A stretch of DNA of 64,000 nt, from assembly GCA_015061945.1 (NCBI GenBank), contig SUVP01000008.1, forward strand, positions 1-64,000, read 5' to 3'. This document shows, one piece after another, positions 27,860-38,202 of this stretch. The position numbers and the translations under genes were made by a program. Within the stretch, counting starts at the first letter, position 1, and each line of letters starts with the position of its first letter. Under the pieces are notes generated by a model that was not told the origin of the DNA, made no database searches, and saw nothing but the letters and a program-made list of their open reading frames with translations. The DNA comes from Opitutales bacterium (lineage in GTDB: Bacteria > Verrucomicrobiota > Verrucomicrobiia > Opitutales > Intestinicryptomonadaceae).

Positions 27860-28249
27860 ATGCGAAAATTTCAAAAGACATTAGAGTCGATACTAAAAGA
27901 CGACAAGCGATATGCCGTTGGTGCATATGTCTTTGTGCGTATGGCTCTTGATTATACCGTAAAGCGAGTGTGCGAGGCAGACCCAAACAGAAAACAACGC
28001 CACGTTTCTACACAGGAATTGCTCGACGGCATAAAGGATTTTGCACTCGAAACTTTTGGACCAATGGCGTTTACGCTTTTTGAAGAGTGGGGCGTGCATA
28101 AAACAGAAGATTTTGGTGAAATAGTTTTTAATATGATACAAGCACAAGCGTTGCGAAAAACAGAAGAAGATAAAATCGAAGACTTCGCCGGCGTTTTCGA
28201 TTTTCATGAGGCGTTTGTTGCTCCATTTTTGCCAGCGAGAAAGAAATAA
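27860..28249 (+). CDS. Minf_1886-like conserved protein (PVC-restricted family)
   Basis: Protein of 129 residues, cytoplasmic, without signal or membrane segments. The motifs RYAVGAYVFVRMALDYTVKRV, HVSTQELLDGIKDFALETFGPMA and EDFGEIVFNMIQAQALRKTEEDKIEDF match what I remember as the Minf_1886 family, largely confined to Verrucomicrobia and Planctomycetes. Function is unknown. It sits 3 bp before sufC in an apparent operon with sufB and sufD, so a link to Fe-S cluster assembly or its regulation is a reasonable guess but only from position. It is a useful lineage marker for this window. Confidence 0.75.
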   Translation: MRKFQKTLESILKDDKRYAVGAYVFVRMALDYTVKRVCEADPNRKQRHVSTQELLDGIKDFALETFGPMAFTLFEEWGVHKTEDFGEIVFNMIQAQALRKTEEDKIEDFAGVFDFHEAFVAPFLPARKK

Positions 28250-28252
28250 GAT

Positions 28253-28996
28253 ATGCGTGGTTTAGAAATAAAAAATCTCGTTGTTTCTGTCGCCGATAAG
28301 AGAGTTGTCGACGGAATGAATTTGACTGTTTCAGCTGGAGAAGTCCATGCAATTATGGGACCTAACGGAACAGGTAAAACAAGTCTTTCAAAAGCGATTG
28401 CAGGACATCCCGATTATAAAATCGAGTCGGGCGAAGTTCTGCTCAATGGCGAAAATATTGTCGGGCTTCAGCCAGATGAGATTGCACGCAAAGGATTCTT
28501 TTTGGCATTCCAATATCCTGTTGCAATCACAGGTGTTAGCATTGCAAACTTTATCAGAGCGTGCTTGAGTGCACGTTTACCAAAGGGCGAAACACTTAAT
28601 CCGGTAGAGTATTACAAAGAACTCTACGCAAAAATGGATGAGCTGAAAATCCCACGCAATTTCACAACAAGAAGTGTCAACGACGGCTTTAGTGGCGGTG
28701 AAAAGAAGCGTTGCGATATTTTGCAAATGTTGATGCTTAAACCGTCGTTCGCAATTCTCGACGAAACCGATAGTGGTTTGGATATCGACGCATTGCGAAT
28801 CGTCAGCGAAGGCGTAAATACCGCTCGAGGCGAGAATATCGGTATGCTTTTGATTACTCACTATCATCGCTTGCTTGAATACATCAAGCCCGACAAGGTA
28901 CACGTTATGAGTGGTGGAAAAATCGTAAAGAGTGGTGGTGCAGAACTCGCACTTGAACTCGAAGAAAAAGGTTACGATTGGCTCAAGGAAATGTAA
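28253..28996 (+). CDS. sufC: Fe-S cluster assembly ATPase SufC
   Basis: Cytoplasmic ABC-type ATPase of 247 residues that powers the SufBCD scaffold. Walker A is GPNGTGKT (36-43), the Q-loop region [15 protein letters not shown] is characteristic of SufC, the signature is [16 protein letters not shown], and Walker B is [16 protein letters not shown], where the Glu-Thr-Asp-Ser-Gly order is diagnostic for SufC. RBS is weak. The stop codon overlaps the sufB start (TAATG). It builds Fe-S clusters for the window's many Fe-S enzymes, such as PflA. Confidence 0.95.
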   Translation: MRGLEIKNLVVSVADKRVVDGMNLTVSAGEVHAIMGPNGTGKTSLSKAIAGHPDYKIESGEVLLNGENIVGLQPDEIARKGFFLAFQYPVAITGVSIANFIRACLSARLPKGETLNPVEYYKELYAKMDELKIPRNFTTRSVNDGFSGGEKKRCDILQMLMLKPSFAILDETDSGLDIDALRIVSEGVNTARGENIGMLLITHYHRLLEYIKPDKVHVMSGGKIVKSGGAELALELEEKGYDWLKEM

Positions 28997-30417
28997 TGGA
29001 AAACCCGTCGGACAATACAAAAGAGGCGTTGAATCTCGACAGAAGTGTCGGCGATTTCAAGTTTGCCGAAGATTATGCTTACGACGCTGGCGTAGGGCTT
29101 ACGCCTGAAGTTATCAAGTATATTTCAAAAGTAAAAGAAGAGGACGAGTGGATAACTGATTTCCGATTGAAAGCTCTTGAAACATTTGAAAAAATGCCGT
29201 TGCCAACACACTGGGCATCGAAACGGCTCGAAGAGTTGGACTTCTCGAAAATCCGTTATTATCTCGCAAAAGGTGCAAAGAAAAAACGCTCGTGGGACGA
29301 AGTGCCAGACGACGTAAAACGTACCTTTGAAAAGCTTGGTGTGCCTGAACAAGAACGAGCATTTCTCGCTGGGGTAGAAGCTCAATTCGACTCAGAGTCG
29401 GCATACTCAAATATGAAAGAATATTTGGAAAAAGACGGAGTAATATTTGTCGATTCCACAGAGGGATTGAAAAAATATCCTGAAATATTCCGCAAATATT
29501 TTGGCAAGGTAATCCCGACAAGCGACAACAAATTTAGTGCATTAAATAGTGCAGTATTTTCGGGTGGAAGTTTTATTTACGTTCCAAAAGGCGTGAAAGT
29601 GCAACAGCCACTTCAAGCGTATTTCCGTATCAATGCTGAAAACTTTGGTCAGTTTGAAAGAACTCTTATTATCGCAGATGAGGGTGCCGAATTGATGTAT
29701 ATGGAAGGTTGCACAGCACCACGTTTTGAAACTGGTACATTGCATAGCGCAGTCGTTGAACTTGTAGCATTGAAAGGTGCAAAGATTCAATATGTAACAG
29801 TGCAGAATTGGTCGGACAACGTTTTCAATTTGGTTACAAAGCGAGGTCTCGCTGAAGAGGGAGCACAAATACGTTGGGTTGATTGCAATATCGGTAGCGG
29901 TATTACAATGAAATATCCAGCAGTTGTTCTCAAAGGCAAACAGGCAAAAGGCGAAGTTATTTCAATCGCACTTGCAAACAATAAACAACATCAAGATACA
30001 GGTGCAAAGATGATCCATTTGGCAGACGAAACATCGTCGAATGTATTGTCGAAATCGGTAAGTATTGGCGATGGTAGGGCGTCGTATAGAGGGCTTGTTT
30101 ATATGCCTGAAAATGTCAGCAACTGCAAAAACAATACCGAGTGCGATGCACTTTTGATTAACTCGAACTCGCGTACAGATACATATCCAGCAGTGATATG
30201 TGCAGGCCATAACAATAGTGTTCAACACGAAGCAAGCGTATCAAAACTCAGCGAAGAACAGATTTTCTATATGCGTCAACGTGGACTCCCTGAAGCCGAT
30301 GCCGTCAGTCTTTCGGTCAACGGGTTTGTCAACGATCTTGTCAAAGAATTCCCAATGGAATATTCAGTCGAATTGAAGCGTTTGATTGAATTGCAAATGG
30401 AAGGAGCGGTAGGATAA
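28996..30417 (+). CDS. sufB: Fe-S cluster assembly scaffold SufB
   Basis: Protein of 473 residues forming, with SufC and SufD, the SUF scaffold that assembles Fe-S clusters. Conserved blocks: [47 protein letters not shown] and [18 protein letters not shown]. The C-terminal half forms the right-handed beta-helix. The ATG overlapping the sufC stop is preferred over an earlier in-frame ATG at 28978 that would extend into sufC. The stop overlaps the sufD start by one base. No sufS desulfurase or sufE/sufU gene follows, so the sulfur donor must be encoded elsewhere. Confidence 0.95.
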   Translation: MENPSDNTKEALNLDRSVGDFKFAEDYAYDAGVGLTPEVIKYISKVKEEDEWITDFRLKALETFEKMPLPTHWASKRLEELDFSKIRYYLAKGAKKKRSWDEVPDDVKRTFEKLGVPEQERAFLAGVEAQFDSESAYSNMKEYLEKDGVIFVDSTEGLKKYPEIFRKYFGKVIPTSDNKFSALNSAVFSGGSFIYVPKGVKVQQPLQAYFRINAENFGQFERTLIIADEGAELMYMEGCTAPRFETGTLHSAVVELVALKGAKIQYVTVQNWSDNVFNLVTKRGLAEEGAQIRWVDCNIGSGITMKYPAVVLKGKQAKGEVISIALANNKQHQDTGAKMIHLADETSSNVLSKSVSIGDGRASYRGLVYMPENVSNCKNNTECDALLINSNSRTDTYPAVICAGHNNSVQHEASVSKLSEEQIFYMRQRGLPEADAVSLSVNGFVNDLVKEFPMEYSVELKRLIELQMEGAVG

Positions 30418-31577
30418 TGGATTGTAATCTAATAAATATCGCTGAAAACGCAAAAGCACGTTTCCCCGAAATTCCGTTCCCGCATAAAAAGGACGAATAT
30501 TGGCGTTTTGCCGATTTAAACGCATGGAATACAGATGCACTCTTCCCGCACTTTTCAATCGGTGTGCCAGAATCGAATCCGACAGGCAAATTGCTCGAAG
30601 CACAAGAGGGAATCGACGCACCGAATACTGTCGCAATTTTCGATGGACAGGGCGTGTCGGCAAATCTTTCTTCGGGATTGTCGATTATGCCGATAACGCA
30701 AGCTGTTGAAAAATATCCGAACGAAGTTGCAAAATTTTACGAAAGTGCAATCGGGAAATTTGATACACTTGTGTCGACTCGTGCGACAGGCGGAATCGTC
30801 TTTGTTTTAGATAACGACACTTCTGCAAAATTAAATCTGAAAGTAATATCAAAGTTGGGGCTTTCTGTATCGTCGATTTTGTTTATCATTGGCAATGGTG
30901 CAAAGCTTGAACTAATGCGTACGTTTGCAACAAATGCTGGTTCGTTCTCTTTGACGAGAATGAAGTTTATTCTTGCAGAAAATGCGACTGTCGAGCTTGC
31001 AACTTTCAAATATTCCGATGTCAACGCACACACATATTTGCGTGATGACTTCGACCTTGCAAATAGTTCAACTGTCCGTGATGGCTTGGCTGAACTTGGA
31101 ATTTCGCCTTCTCGCACAGAACGTAATTTTGAAGTTTTGGGAAATGATGTGAATGTAGATTCTCGTGCATTTGTAAAATCGTCGGGGTCGCTCACTCATG
31201 ATTTACGAACATCGCAAATGCACAGAGTTGGTGGTTCGCATAGTAATCTTTCGGTAAAGTCGGTTGTGGGCGATACTGCAAGACTTGCGTTTATGGGCGT
31301 GATTAGAGTCGAAGAAGACGCACAACAGACAAAGGCGTATCAAAGTTGCAACTCGCTTTCTTTGTCGGACAGTGCAAAGACACAAGCGTCGCCAATTCTC
31401 GAGATTATGGCGAATGATGTCGAATGCTCGCACGGTTGCACCGTTTCAAAACCGGACGCCGAAGAGGTGTTCTATATGAATCAAAGAGGTCTGTCTGAAG
31501 CCGACGCACTCGAGCTTATCACAGAAGGTTTTGCTCGCACAACATTCGAGCATTTGCCGTTTGTTGAAAACATTTAA
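30417..31577 (+). CDS. sufD: Fe-S cluster assembly protein SufD
   Basis: Protein of 386 residues, partner of SufB in the SufBCD scaffold. It begins with the usual helical N-terminus (FPHKKDEYWRFADL). The beta-helix has TRMKFILAENATVELATFKYSD, and the conserved C-terminal motif is VECSHGCTVSKPDAEEVFYMNQRGLSE (catalytic-site Cys and His). One-base overlap with sufB. The operon Minf_1886-like-sufC-sufB-sufD ends in a Rho-independent terminator at 31585-31620. Confidence 0.93.
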   Translation: MDCNLINIAENAKARFPEIPFPHKKDEYWRFADLNAWNTDALFPHFSIGVPESNPTGKLLEAQEGIDAPNTVAIFDGQGVSANLSSGLSIMPITQAVEKYPNEVAKFYESAIGKFDTLVSTRATGGIVFVLDNDTSAKLNLKVISKLGLSVSSILFIIGNGAKLELMRTFATNAGSFSLTRMKFILAENATVELATFKYSDVNAHTYLRDDFDLANSSTVRDGLAELGISPSRTERNFEVLGNDVNVDSRAFVKSSGSLTHDLRTSQMHRVGGSHSNLSVKSVVGDTARLAFMGVIRVEEDAQQTKAYQSCNSLSLSDSAKTQASPILEIMANDVECSHGCTVSKPDAEEVFYMNQRGLSEADALELITEGFARTTFEHLPFVENI

Positions 31578-31584
31578 TCGAATA

Positions 31585-31620
31585 AAAAAAGGCGAGAGTA
31601 AAATTGCTCTCGCCCTTTTT
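31585..31620 (+). terminator. Rho-independent terminator after sufD
   Basis: GGCGAGAG (31591-31598) pairs with CTCTCGCC (31607-31614), flanked by A6 and CT5. The flanking A-tract means it may also act for the converging beta-helix gene. Confidence 0.9.
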
Positions 31621-31637
31621 ATGCGTGGAAATATTGA

Positions 31638-33044
31638 TTACTTCAGAAAGTCCGAGTCAAACTTACAACTTTTTTCTTTATTTAAAATTGTAGGTTGTTT
31701 GCCCGTTAGGATTGTTCCGTTTGAATAGAAGTCAATCACCTTGTTGCCGATTCTGTTTTCGATAAAATTGAAAGGCTTTGGCGAGTTGATTGTGCAACCA
31801 TACATTCTGATGAAAGTTTTGCCGTAGTCTTTCATTTTTGCTCTATCGACAAAGCGAATGGAATTTTCTTTAAGTACACAATTCTTCATTATGATTGAGT
31901 CTATTGGCGTGAGAACTGTGATGAACGATTTGTTTGAATTGTGCATAACACGGATATTATCCATAACGATATTTTCTTGCAGAACAAATTGTGCGTTCGG
32001 GTAGTACGAACGGCAATAGTTGTCGTTCTCAAAGCTGAAAAGGAAAGCTGTACGAGGTTTATAAAGGAAGATATCTCGATAAACAACATTGCGTACACCA
32101 GCAGTGTAAACTACATCGTTTTGGCACATCACCCAAATGATATCGTCAACTTTCTTGACACCTTCTTTGTGTGTCGGACGAGTTTTTGAAATGTAAACTT
32201 TACCGTCGGGAGCATTTGAACAACGATAGAGTCTGCCATCGGAAACGACCGTATCCGAGCGACGTATTTCCATTCCTTCTTTCCAATCTGTCCACGAGCC
32301 AGCGAGGATACGGCTAAAAAAGCCAGTTGTGTCGAATTGATTAAGGTCGGTAATATTTTCTACAACACCGTCTTCAATCCAACCAAGTTCAGGGTTTGAT
32401 GTTGAATAGTCGTGTGCGTTCAGGGCGATAGCGTCGTCAAAAGTCATAAACTCGCCATTTGAAACTTTGAATCTTTTGCCACGTCCGAGGTGAACACCAT
32501 CTTTTAGTCCATGGATAATTACGTCATCAATTAGCAAGTTTTCAAAAGTGCAAATTTGCATACAAAATTGAGCTTTTGCGACGTCATAACATCTGAATTT
32601 TTCTATTCTGATATTTTTGACATGGAAGAATGAGAGGTGCCCGCAAAGCCCAGTTATACGAGGGTCTTTATAGTCTACGCCATTAACGATAAGGTTTAAT
32701 CCTTCAATGCGAATGTTCGAGTTTGTCTGGCGTTTGAATGCACCACGATTGATAAATACAAACGAAAATCTGTTTGGTTGTTTTACTTTTTTGATAAACA
32801 CATTTGCGTCAAAAATAAGTTCTGTGTTGTCGTCGAGCAGAACTTCTTTTGCGATTTCATAAACACCTGCTTTTGTAATACGAATTGTACCACCACCGTC
32901 GACAGCTTTTTGCAATGCTTTTGCATTTGTTATACCATCGTTTTCGGGGAGAAATCCGAAATCAAAAGCGTTTTTGCAATTTGACTTTGCGAGAACTGCT
33001 AACGGCAATAACAATGCGAGAACAATAAATTTAAAATACTTCAT
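31638..33044 (-). CDS. Secreted right-handed beta-helix protein, pectinase-like
   Basis: Protein of 468 residues with a signal peptide (FIVLALLLPLAVLA). The opening DGITNAKALQKAVDGGGTIRITKAGVYEI is the pectate-lyase/polygalacturonase-superfamily start, and the body shows regular beta-helix coils such as IRIEGLNLIVNGVDY and RIEKFRCYDVAKA. Asp- and His-rich turns (HGLKDGVHLGRGKRF, FMTFDDAIALNAHDYS) resemble the GH28 active-site loops, although I cannot assign the classical NTD/DD/GHG motifs with confidence. Cleavage of a pectic or other uronic polysaccharide is plausible, beside the window's GH43, GH78 and GH30 enzymes. Divergent from the histidine kinase, with 126 bp between them. Confidence 0.7.
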   Translation of the reverse strand: MKYFKFIVLALLLPLAVLAKSNCKNAFDFGFLPENDGITNAKALQKAVDGGGTIRITKAGVYEIAKEVLLDDNTELIFDANVFIKKVKQPNRFSFVFINRGAFKRQTNSNIRIEGLNLIVNGVDYKDPRITGLCGHLSFFHVKNIRIEKFRCYDVAKAQFCMQICTFENLLIDDVIIHGLKDGVHLGRGKRFKVSNGEFMTFDDAIALNAHDYSTSNPELGWIEDGVVENITDLNQFDTTGFFSRILAGSWTDWKEGMEIRRSDTVVSDGRLYRCSNAPDGKVYISKTRPTHKEGVKKVDDIIWVMCQNDVVYTAGVRNVVYRDIFLYKPRTAFLFSFENDNYCRSYYPNAQFVLQENIVMDNIRVMHNSNKSFITVLTPIDSIIMKNCVLKENSIRFVDRAKMKDYGKTFIRMYGCTINSPKPFNFIENRIGNKVIDFYSNGTILTGKQPTILNKEKSCKFDSDFLK

Positions 33045-33170
33045 AGATGAAATATTATTTAGAAGAAAAAATAATGGTCAAGTTTAATAAAAATTTACGA
33101 TATAATAAAAGTTGATATAATTTGAAAATACCCTTGCTAAAAAAGGGGATAATTATTTATAACACTACCT

Positions 33171-36100
33171 ATGAGATTGCTTTCGTATTTGAAGATAATA
33201 GTACTTTTATTGTCTCTTATTTTCGCATCTTTCGAGATTGCGTATGCGGGGAAAGATAGTCGCCCACAAAAGAATGTTTTGCTTTTGGTTTCATATGATG
33301 TTGTTCACCCATGGTCAGAAACATTTGTCAATGCAGTGATGCAACAATCAAAGAATCTTCCATACAATATTAGGTTTGATGTTCTCGAATTGAACACGAT
33401 GCGTTCGCCTGATGAGAACGAATATCAGAAGCGATTAGAATCACGCCTTTTTAATATCTCGAATAATAAGTACGATGCAATTATAACGCTCGACGACCCC
33501 GCACTCGATTTGCTTTTGCAAAACAAAAACAAGTTGAATTTATCTGCACCAGTCGTGTTTGCTGGTTATGAAAAAGATTCTTCAAGCTTACGCCAAAAAT
33601 ATAAAAATCTGACAGGCGTGCGTCAAATAAGCGATGTTGAAAAAACAATTCAGCAAGGGATAAAATTTTATCCTAAAACAAGAAGAATTCTTGTCGTTTG
33701 CGACTCATCAAAAAGTAGTCAAGAGTTTGAAGAAAATATCTCGAAGCTGAAAATAAACGGTGTTAAAATAGAGACTGTCAATACGACTGATAAAACAATT
33801 TTTGAAATCAGTAATATGATAAGTACTCTCGACAGCAACACGCTTGTACTCGTTTGCCCATGGCGTGGAATTAGAGAAAACGATTACCAAAGCACGCCAG
33901 CGTTTGGGATGGATATCGGTAGACTTTCCAAAAAACCATATCTTATTGCCGACATTTCAATGTTGGGGTTTGGTGCATTGGGCGGTTGGGTAACCGATCC
34001 AGTCGAACACGGTAAACACACAGTGTGGCTTCTCGAAAAAACGTTAGATAAGAAATCTGCCACAGATATTCGGATTATGGCGACAAAAGCACGTCCGTTT
34101 TTCGATTGGAACGTGATGAATCAATTTGATCTCGAGTCCGAAAAATTACCTGCTTATTCATTTTTAAAAAATCGTCCGATTGGCTATTGGGAACACTACA
34201 AGACACAGATAATATCGTTTATAATTGCGTTTATAGCGTTGGGTGGAGCGTTGTTTAGCCATATGTATACGTCGTTGCGTACAAGTAAAAAAACGATGGA
34301 GCTAATTGAATCGTTCCCTGGTCGAATTGGTGTTTTTGATGAAGAAGGAAACATTCTTTACTTGAGTTCTGAAAATGCGTCGGAAGTGCGATTAGCAAAA
34401 CATCTCAAAGAACTTCCAAATTTGAATTACGATTTATTCTCGGCTGAAGCAAAAAAGACTTTTGAAAATGGACAACGCCGAACTTATGAGTACGACACAA
34501 ATGGCGAACATCGTTTTGTTATAATCTCTCCACTTTCTGAAAGTTTGTTTGGTAAGCCCACTGCAATGTGGTTTTCAACCGATAATACCGAGCTTTTTAC
34601 AGCTCGCCAAAATGCAGAAAAAGCCGAGCTTGAAAAGTTTGAAAGTCAGCAAAAATACATTCAGGCGATGCGTCTTTGGGACATCGTTATAAACACACTC
34701 CCCACAATGTTCTTTGCAAAAGATGCCGACGATAACTTCAGATACTTACTCTGCAACGACGCTTTTGCAGAGTTTATCGGCAAAGAAAGAAAAGATATTA
34801 TCGGCAAAACAGATTTAGAAATTTTTGGCGATGAAGAGTTGGCAATGCCTTTTGTCGAAAGGGACAGATTCGCGATTGAGTCAGATAACGGACTCGAGTT
34901 TGAAGAATTCTGTTTAGACTCAAACGGGATGCAACGTTGTTATAAGACGATAAAAGTGCCTTATACCGACGCAGGTAAACGTATGCTTATCGGTGTATCG
35001 ACCGATATTACCGAACTCAACGCACTCTATAAAATGCAAAAAGCAATGACTGCTTGTATGGAATTTATCTTTGCAAAAGATGACCCACAAGGAAGTATAT
35101 CGTTTGCATTGAAAACGCTGGGAGAACAAACCGATGCTTCGAGATGTGTAATATTTAAACTCGAAGACGACCACAAATATTTGCATTCACACAGCGAGTT
35201 TGTCGCAAACGGACGCGAAAAAATCTTCGATAGAATAGAACTTCCCGAAGACGAAATTTACACAGAAGACAATAAAGTGTGGACAGCTTATGAAGACCTT
35301 TCTGAACAAGCAAAATCCTTCGGCTCAAAATGGGAAACGTTAATTAAAGAGAACAAAATCTCGGCAATGTATGTGAACAGAATTTCAATCAAAGAAAAAT
35401 TCTGGGGCTACATTGTTCTATTTTACGAAAACGAAATTCCCGACGAATCTCGCAAACAAACAATGCGTTCGTTCTCTCGATTTATCGAGGTAATTATCGA
35501 AAGAGAATTTTCTCAAATGCAAATTCTTTCTGCACTGGAACAAGCTCGCGAAGCTAATAGGGCAAAGAGTTATTTTATTGCGTCGGTCAGCCACGAAATT
35601 AGAACTCCGCTCAACACAGTAATCGGGTTGTCGGAATTACTACGCAACTCGACAGTTTCAGAGGAGGAACAAAAACAATATTTGGAATCAATCGTCTATG
35701 GTGGTAATGCACTACTGCAGTTGATAAACGATGTTCTCGACTTGTCGAAACTTGAAGCAGGGCAGATGAATATTGTATCGGAGTTTTGCAATTTATTGGA
35801 AATCGCAGACGGAGTAAGACGACTTTTCCAACACAAAGCATCGGAGAAAAATATCGAGTTGCAAATTGATATTCCAACCGATATGCCAATGCTACTTTTC
35901 GACAGAATGCGTATACGCCAAATCCTCCTAAATTTGCTGGGTAATGCAGTGAAATTTACATCGAAAGGATTTATAAAAATCTGGGCGAAATTTGAAAAAA
36001 TCGACGAACAATTTTGCACGCTAACTTTTGCAGTTAGCGATACTGGCACAGGGATTGCTCAAGAAGATATCGCAAACCTAATGAATCCATTTGTGCAACT

Positions 36101-36716
36101 TGGCAATGGTCGGGGTAATGACGACTTCAACCGAGGCACAGGTTTGGGTCTGCCGATTAGTAAACGCCTTGCTGAAAAAATGGGTGGCGAATTGTGGATT
36201 AAAAGTCGAGTCGGCGAGGGTAGTACATTTGGTGTAACTATAAATAGTATTCGCTACTCGCCTAAAAAACAAATAACGGCAATTTCGGAATCGAGCGTGG
36301 TGGCGTCGGGCGTCGATAAGAATATATCGTTGCTTATCGTTGATGACGTGGATATGAACAGAAAAGTTCTCAAGGCGATGTGTGCAAAGATGGGCGTTGT
36401 CGATATCGAAACAGCGTCGAGTGCAAAAGAAGCGTTGGCGATTTTGCAAACCCGTAAGTTCTCGCTTGTGCTTACTGATATTTGGATGCCAGAAATGTCG
36501 GGCGAAGATTTTGCACGAGAAATCCGAAAAGTTCGCAATTACGACGATATCCCGATTGTCGCCGTAACTGCCGATATCGAAGCACGTGGAAACTTTGATG
36601 TAAACGTATTTTCAGGAATTTTGCTCAAGCCAATTACGATAGCAAAAATCAACAAAATTATCGCATATGCACAGAATCCGACACAAGCAAACCTCGTAAA
36701 CGAATTAGAAAAATAA
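33171..36716 (+). CDS. Membrane-bound hybrid sensor histidine kinase
   Basis: Protein of 1181 residues: N-terminal transmembrane segment (about 5-25), a large periplasmic region resembling an ABC-transporter substrate-binding domain (KNVLLLVSYDVVHPWSETFV...), a second transmembrane helix (about 345-365), PAS-type domains, a GAF-like domain (about 640-770), HisKA with phosphorylated His808 (VSHEIRTPLN), and HATPase with LLNLLGNAVKF, DTGTGI and GTGLGLPISK. A C-terminal receiver has phospho-acceptor Asp1103 (LTDIWMPEMSG). The extracytoplasmic solute-binding-like sensor suggests detection of a small molecule or sugar, unidentified here. No separate response regulator lies beside it, so output may be a phosphorelay to a distant partner. 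It is followed 59 bp later by the MscS-type channel gene. Confidence 0.9.
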   Translation: MRLLSYLKIIVLLLSLIFASFEIAYAGKDSRPQKNVLLLVSYDVVHPWSETFVNAVMQQSKNLPYNIRFDVLELNTMRSPDENEYQKRLESRLFNISNNKYDAIITLDDPALDLLLQNKNKLNLSAPVVFAGYEKDSSSLRQKYKNLTGVRQISDVEKTIQQGIKFYPKTRRILVVCDSSKSSQEFEENISKLKINGVKIETVNTTDKTIFEISNMISTLDSNTLVLVCPWRGIRENDYQSTPAFGMDIGRLSKKPYLIADISMLGFGALGGWVTDPVEHGKHTVWLLEKTLDKKSATDIRIMATKARPFFDWNVMNQFDLESEKLPAYSFLKNRPIGYWEHYKTQIISFIIAFIALGGALFSHMYTSLRTSKKTMELIESFPGRIGVFDEEGNILYLSSENASEVRLAKHLKELPNLNYDLFSAEAKKTFENGQRRTYEYDTNGEHRFVIISPLSESLFGKPTAMWFSTDNTELFTARQNAEKAELEKFESQQKYIQAMRLWDIVINTLPTMFFAKDADDNFRYLLCNDAFAEFIGKERKDIIGKTDLEIFGDEELAMPFVERDRFAIESDNGLEFEEFCLDSNGMQRCYKTIKVPYTDAGKRMLIGVSTDITELNALYKMQKAMTACMEFIFAKDDPQGSISFALKTLGEQTDASRCVIFKLEDDHKYLHSHSEFVANGREKIFDRIELPEDEIYTEDNKVWTAYEDLSEQAKSFGSKWETLIKENKISAMYVNRISIKEKFWGYIVLFYENEIPDESRKQTMRSFSRFIEVIIEREFSQMQILSALEQAREANRAKSYFIASVSHEIRTPLNTVIGLSELLRNSTVSEEEQKQYLESIVYGGNALLQLINDVLDLSKLEAGQMNIVSEFCNLLEIADGVRRLFQHKASEKNIELQIDIPTDMPMLLFDRMRIRQILLNLLGNAVKFTSKGFIKIWAKFEKIDEQFCTLTFAVSDTGTGIAQEDIANLMNPFVQLGNGRGNDDFNRGTGLGLPISKRLAEKMGGELWIKSRVGEGSTFGVTINSIRYSPKKQITAISESSVVASGVDKNISLLIVDDVDMNRKVLKAMCAKMGVVDIETASSAKEALAILQTRKFSLVLTDIWMPEMSGEDFAREIRKVRNYDDIPIVAVTADIEARGNFDVNVFSGILLKPITIAKINKIIAYAQNPTQANLVNELEK

Positions 36717-36775
36717 AACTTTACAGAAGAATTGGGATTATAAAAAATAATCGAATAAACAAAAAATATAAAATT

Positions 36776-38077
36776 ATGAAAATGCTAAAATATATTTTGA
36801 TTGCGTCAATTTTCACGATGACATCGCTTGTCGGATACAGTGCGTCTGAAGCAACTACAACGCCGACGGCAACAGAACAAAAAGGATTGACCGAAGAAGA
36901 ACTTTACCAAAAACAACAAGCCGAACTCGATAAGCAAATGGTCGAGAAAGTCGACGAAATACGTGGTAGGCTCAAGAAGTTTGTTCGTGAAGTTCGCAAG
37001 GTTTCGCCCGCAACTGCCGACCTGTTGCTGAAAGAATATTTTGGTATAAAAGTGATTCAATATCTGATTTCTCTTTTTATCTTGGGTACAGTTTTTTCAA
37101 TCACAAAATATGTTATAAATTTTATTTTCGGACGATTGCTGTCGCTTTTTGAGAAGACAGGAAAATACTCGTTTGCAACTTTGTTCATCTCGAAAATAAG
37201 AAACCCAATTAGTGTTGTCGCATGGGTTGTTGCATTTTACTATATGATTGCATTTCTTATTAAAGATCCAGTAGCAATTGCGATGTTAGCTCGATTGCTC
37301 GGTATAATCTTCTGGGGTTCGGCTTGCTGGGGAGCTATGATTGTTAGCGACTCTCTCTTCGGTTCTCTCGAAGCAAAACTCCGCAAAAAATCGTCAGGTG
37401 CAACAGCAAGTTTGCTTGCTTTTATCAACCGTGTCGTGAAGATTGCAATCATCATTATAGCGATTCTTTCGGCGTTGGCACATTGCGGAATTAACGTCAA
37501 CACGATAATCGCATCTCTCGGTATTGGTGGTATGGCATTGGCATTTGCGTCGCAAGATACAATCGCAAACTTTTTTGGTTCGGTTTCGATTATCCTCGAC
37601 CGCCCATTTATCGTTGGCGATTGGATTAAGACACCGTCAGTAGAAGGTAATGTTGAAGCAATCGGATTCCGTTCAACAAGAGTCAGAACATTTAATAAGA
37701 CAGTAGTTACTATCCCGAACTCGATTATGGCAAAAGAGACAATCGAGAATTTCTCGAAGATGCCAGTTCGCAAAGTGTCGCAAACACTTGGGTTTACATA
37801 CGATTCAACACCAGAACAACTCGATGCAGTGTTGCCAGTATTTCGTGAAAGAATCGGGAAAATCGAAGGAGTATCGGCAAAAGAAGGTATTGTTGCCGAG
37901 TTCGTAGAATTTGGTGCATCATCTTTAGATGTTCAAATTGTTTACTACACAAGACAAATAGATTACGCCTTCTTTATCGCAACAAAACGACGAGTAAACC
38001 TCGAAATAATGCGAATCGCCCAAGAAAACGGACTCTCATTCGCATTCCCATCAGTCTCCGTTTATACTGAAAAATAG
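36776..38077 (+). CDS. MscS-family mechanosensitive channel
   Basis: Protein of 433 residues with a signal peptide (KYILIASIFTMTSLVGYSA), an acidic coiled-coil periplasmic segment (about 30-85), several transmembrane helices, and the MscS pore and beta domain. The pore helix reads IIASLGIGGMALAFASQDTIANFFG, with the Gly/Ala packing of MscS, then RPFIVGDWIKTPSVEGNVEAIGFRSTRVRTFN for the beta domain. It releases solutes on hypo-osmotic shock. It is longer than E. coli MscS (286 residues) because of the extra N-terminal region. Co-oriented with the kinase 59 bp upstream. Confidence 0.92.
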   Translation: MKMLKYILIASIFTMTSLVGYSASEATTTPTATEQKGLTEEELYQKQQAELDKQMVEKVDEIRGRLKKFVREVRKVSPATADLLLKEYFGIKVIQYLISLFILGTVFSITKYVINFIFGRLLSLFEKTGKYSFATLFISKIRNPISVVAWVVAFYYMIAFLIKDPVAIAMLARLLGIIFWGSACWGAMIVSDSLFGSLEAKLRKKSSGATASLLAFINRVVKIAIIIIAILSALAHCGINVNTIIASLGIGGMALAFASQDTIANFFGSVSIILDRPFIVGDWIKTPSVEGNVEAIGFRSTRVRTFNKTVVTIPNSIMAKETIENFSKMPVRKVSQTLGFTYDSTPEQLDAVLPVFRERIGKIEGVSAKEGIVAEFVEFGASSLDVQIVYYTRQIDYAFFIATKRRVNLEIMRIAQENGLSFAFPSVSVYTEK

Positions 38078-38142
38078 TATAATTGCGAGAATGTAATATT
38101 CTTCTATTTCCAAATTTTATAAATCCATTGATAAAAGAAGAA

Positions 38143-38171
38143 AGCCCCAAGAGATTAAATCTCTTGGGGCT
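38143..38171. terminator. Hairpin between MscS and autotransporter genes
   Basis: AGCCCCAAGAGATT and AATCTCTTGGGGCT form a 14-bp perfect inverted repeat in the spacer of two converging genes. The flanking T-tract is weak, so it may terminate less efficiently or protect 3' ends. Confidence 0.75.
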
Positions 38172-38202
38172 GATTTGTGTGTTTCAATAGAACAAATATA
38201 CT

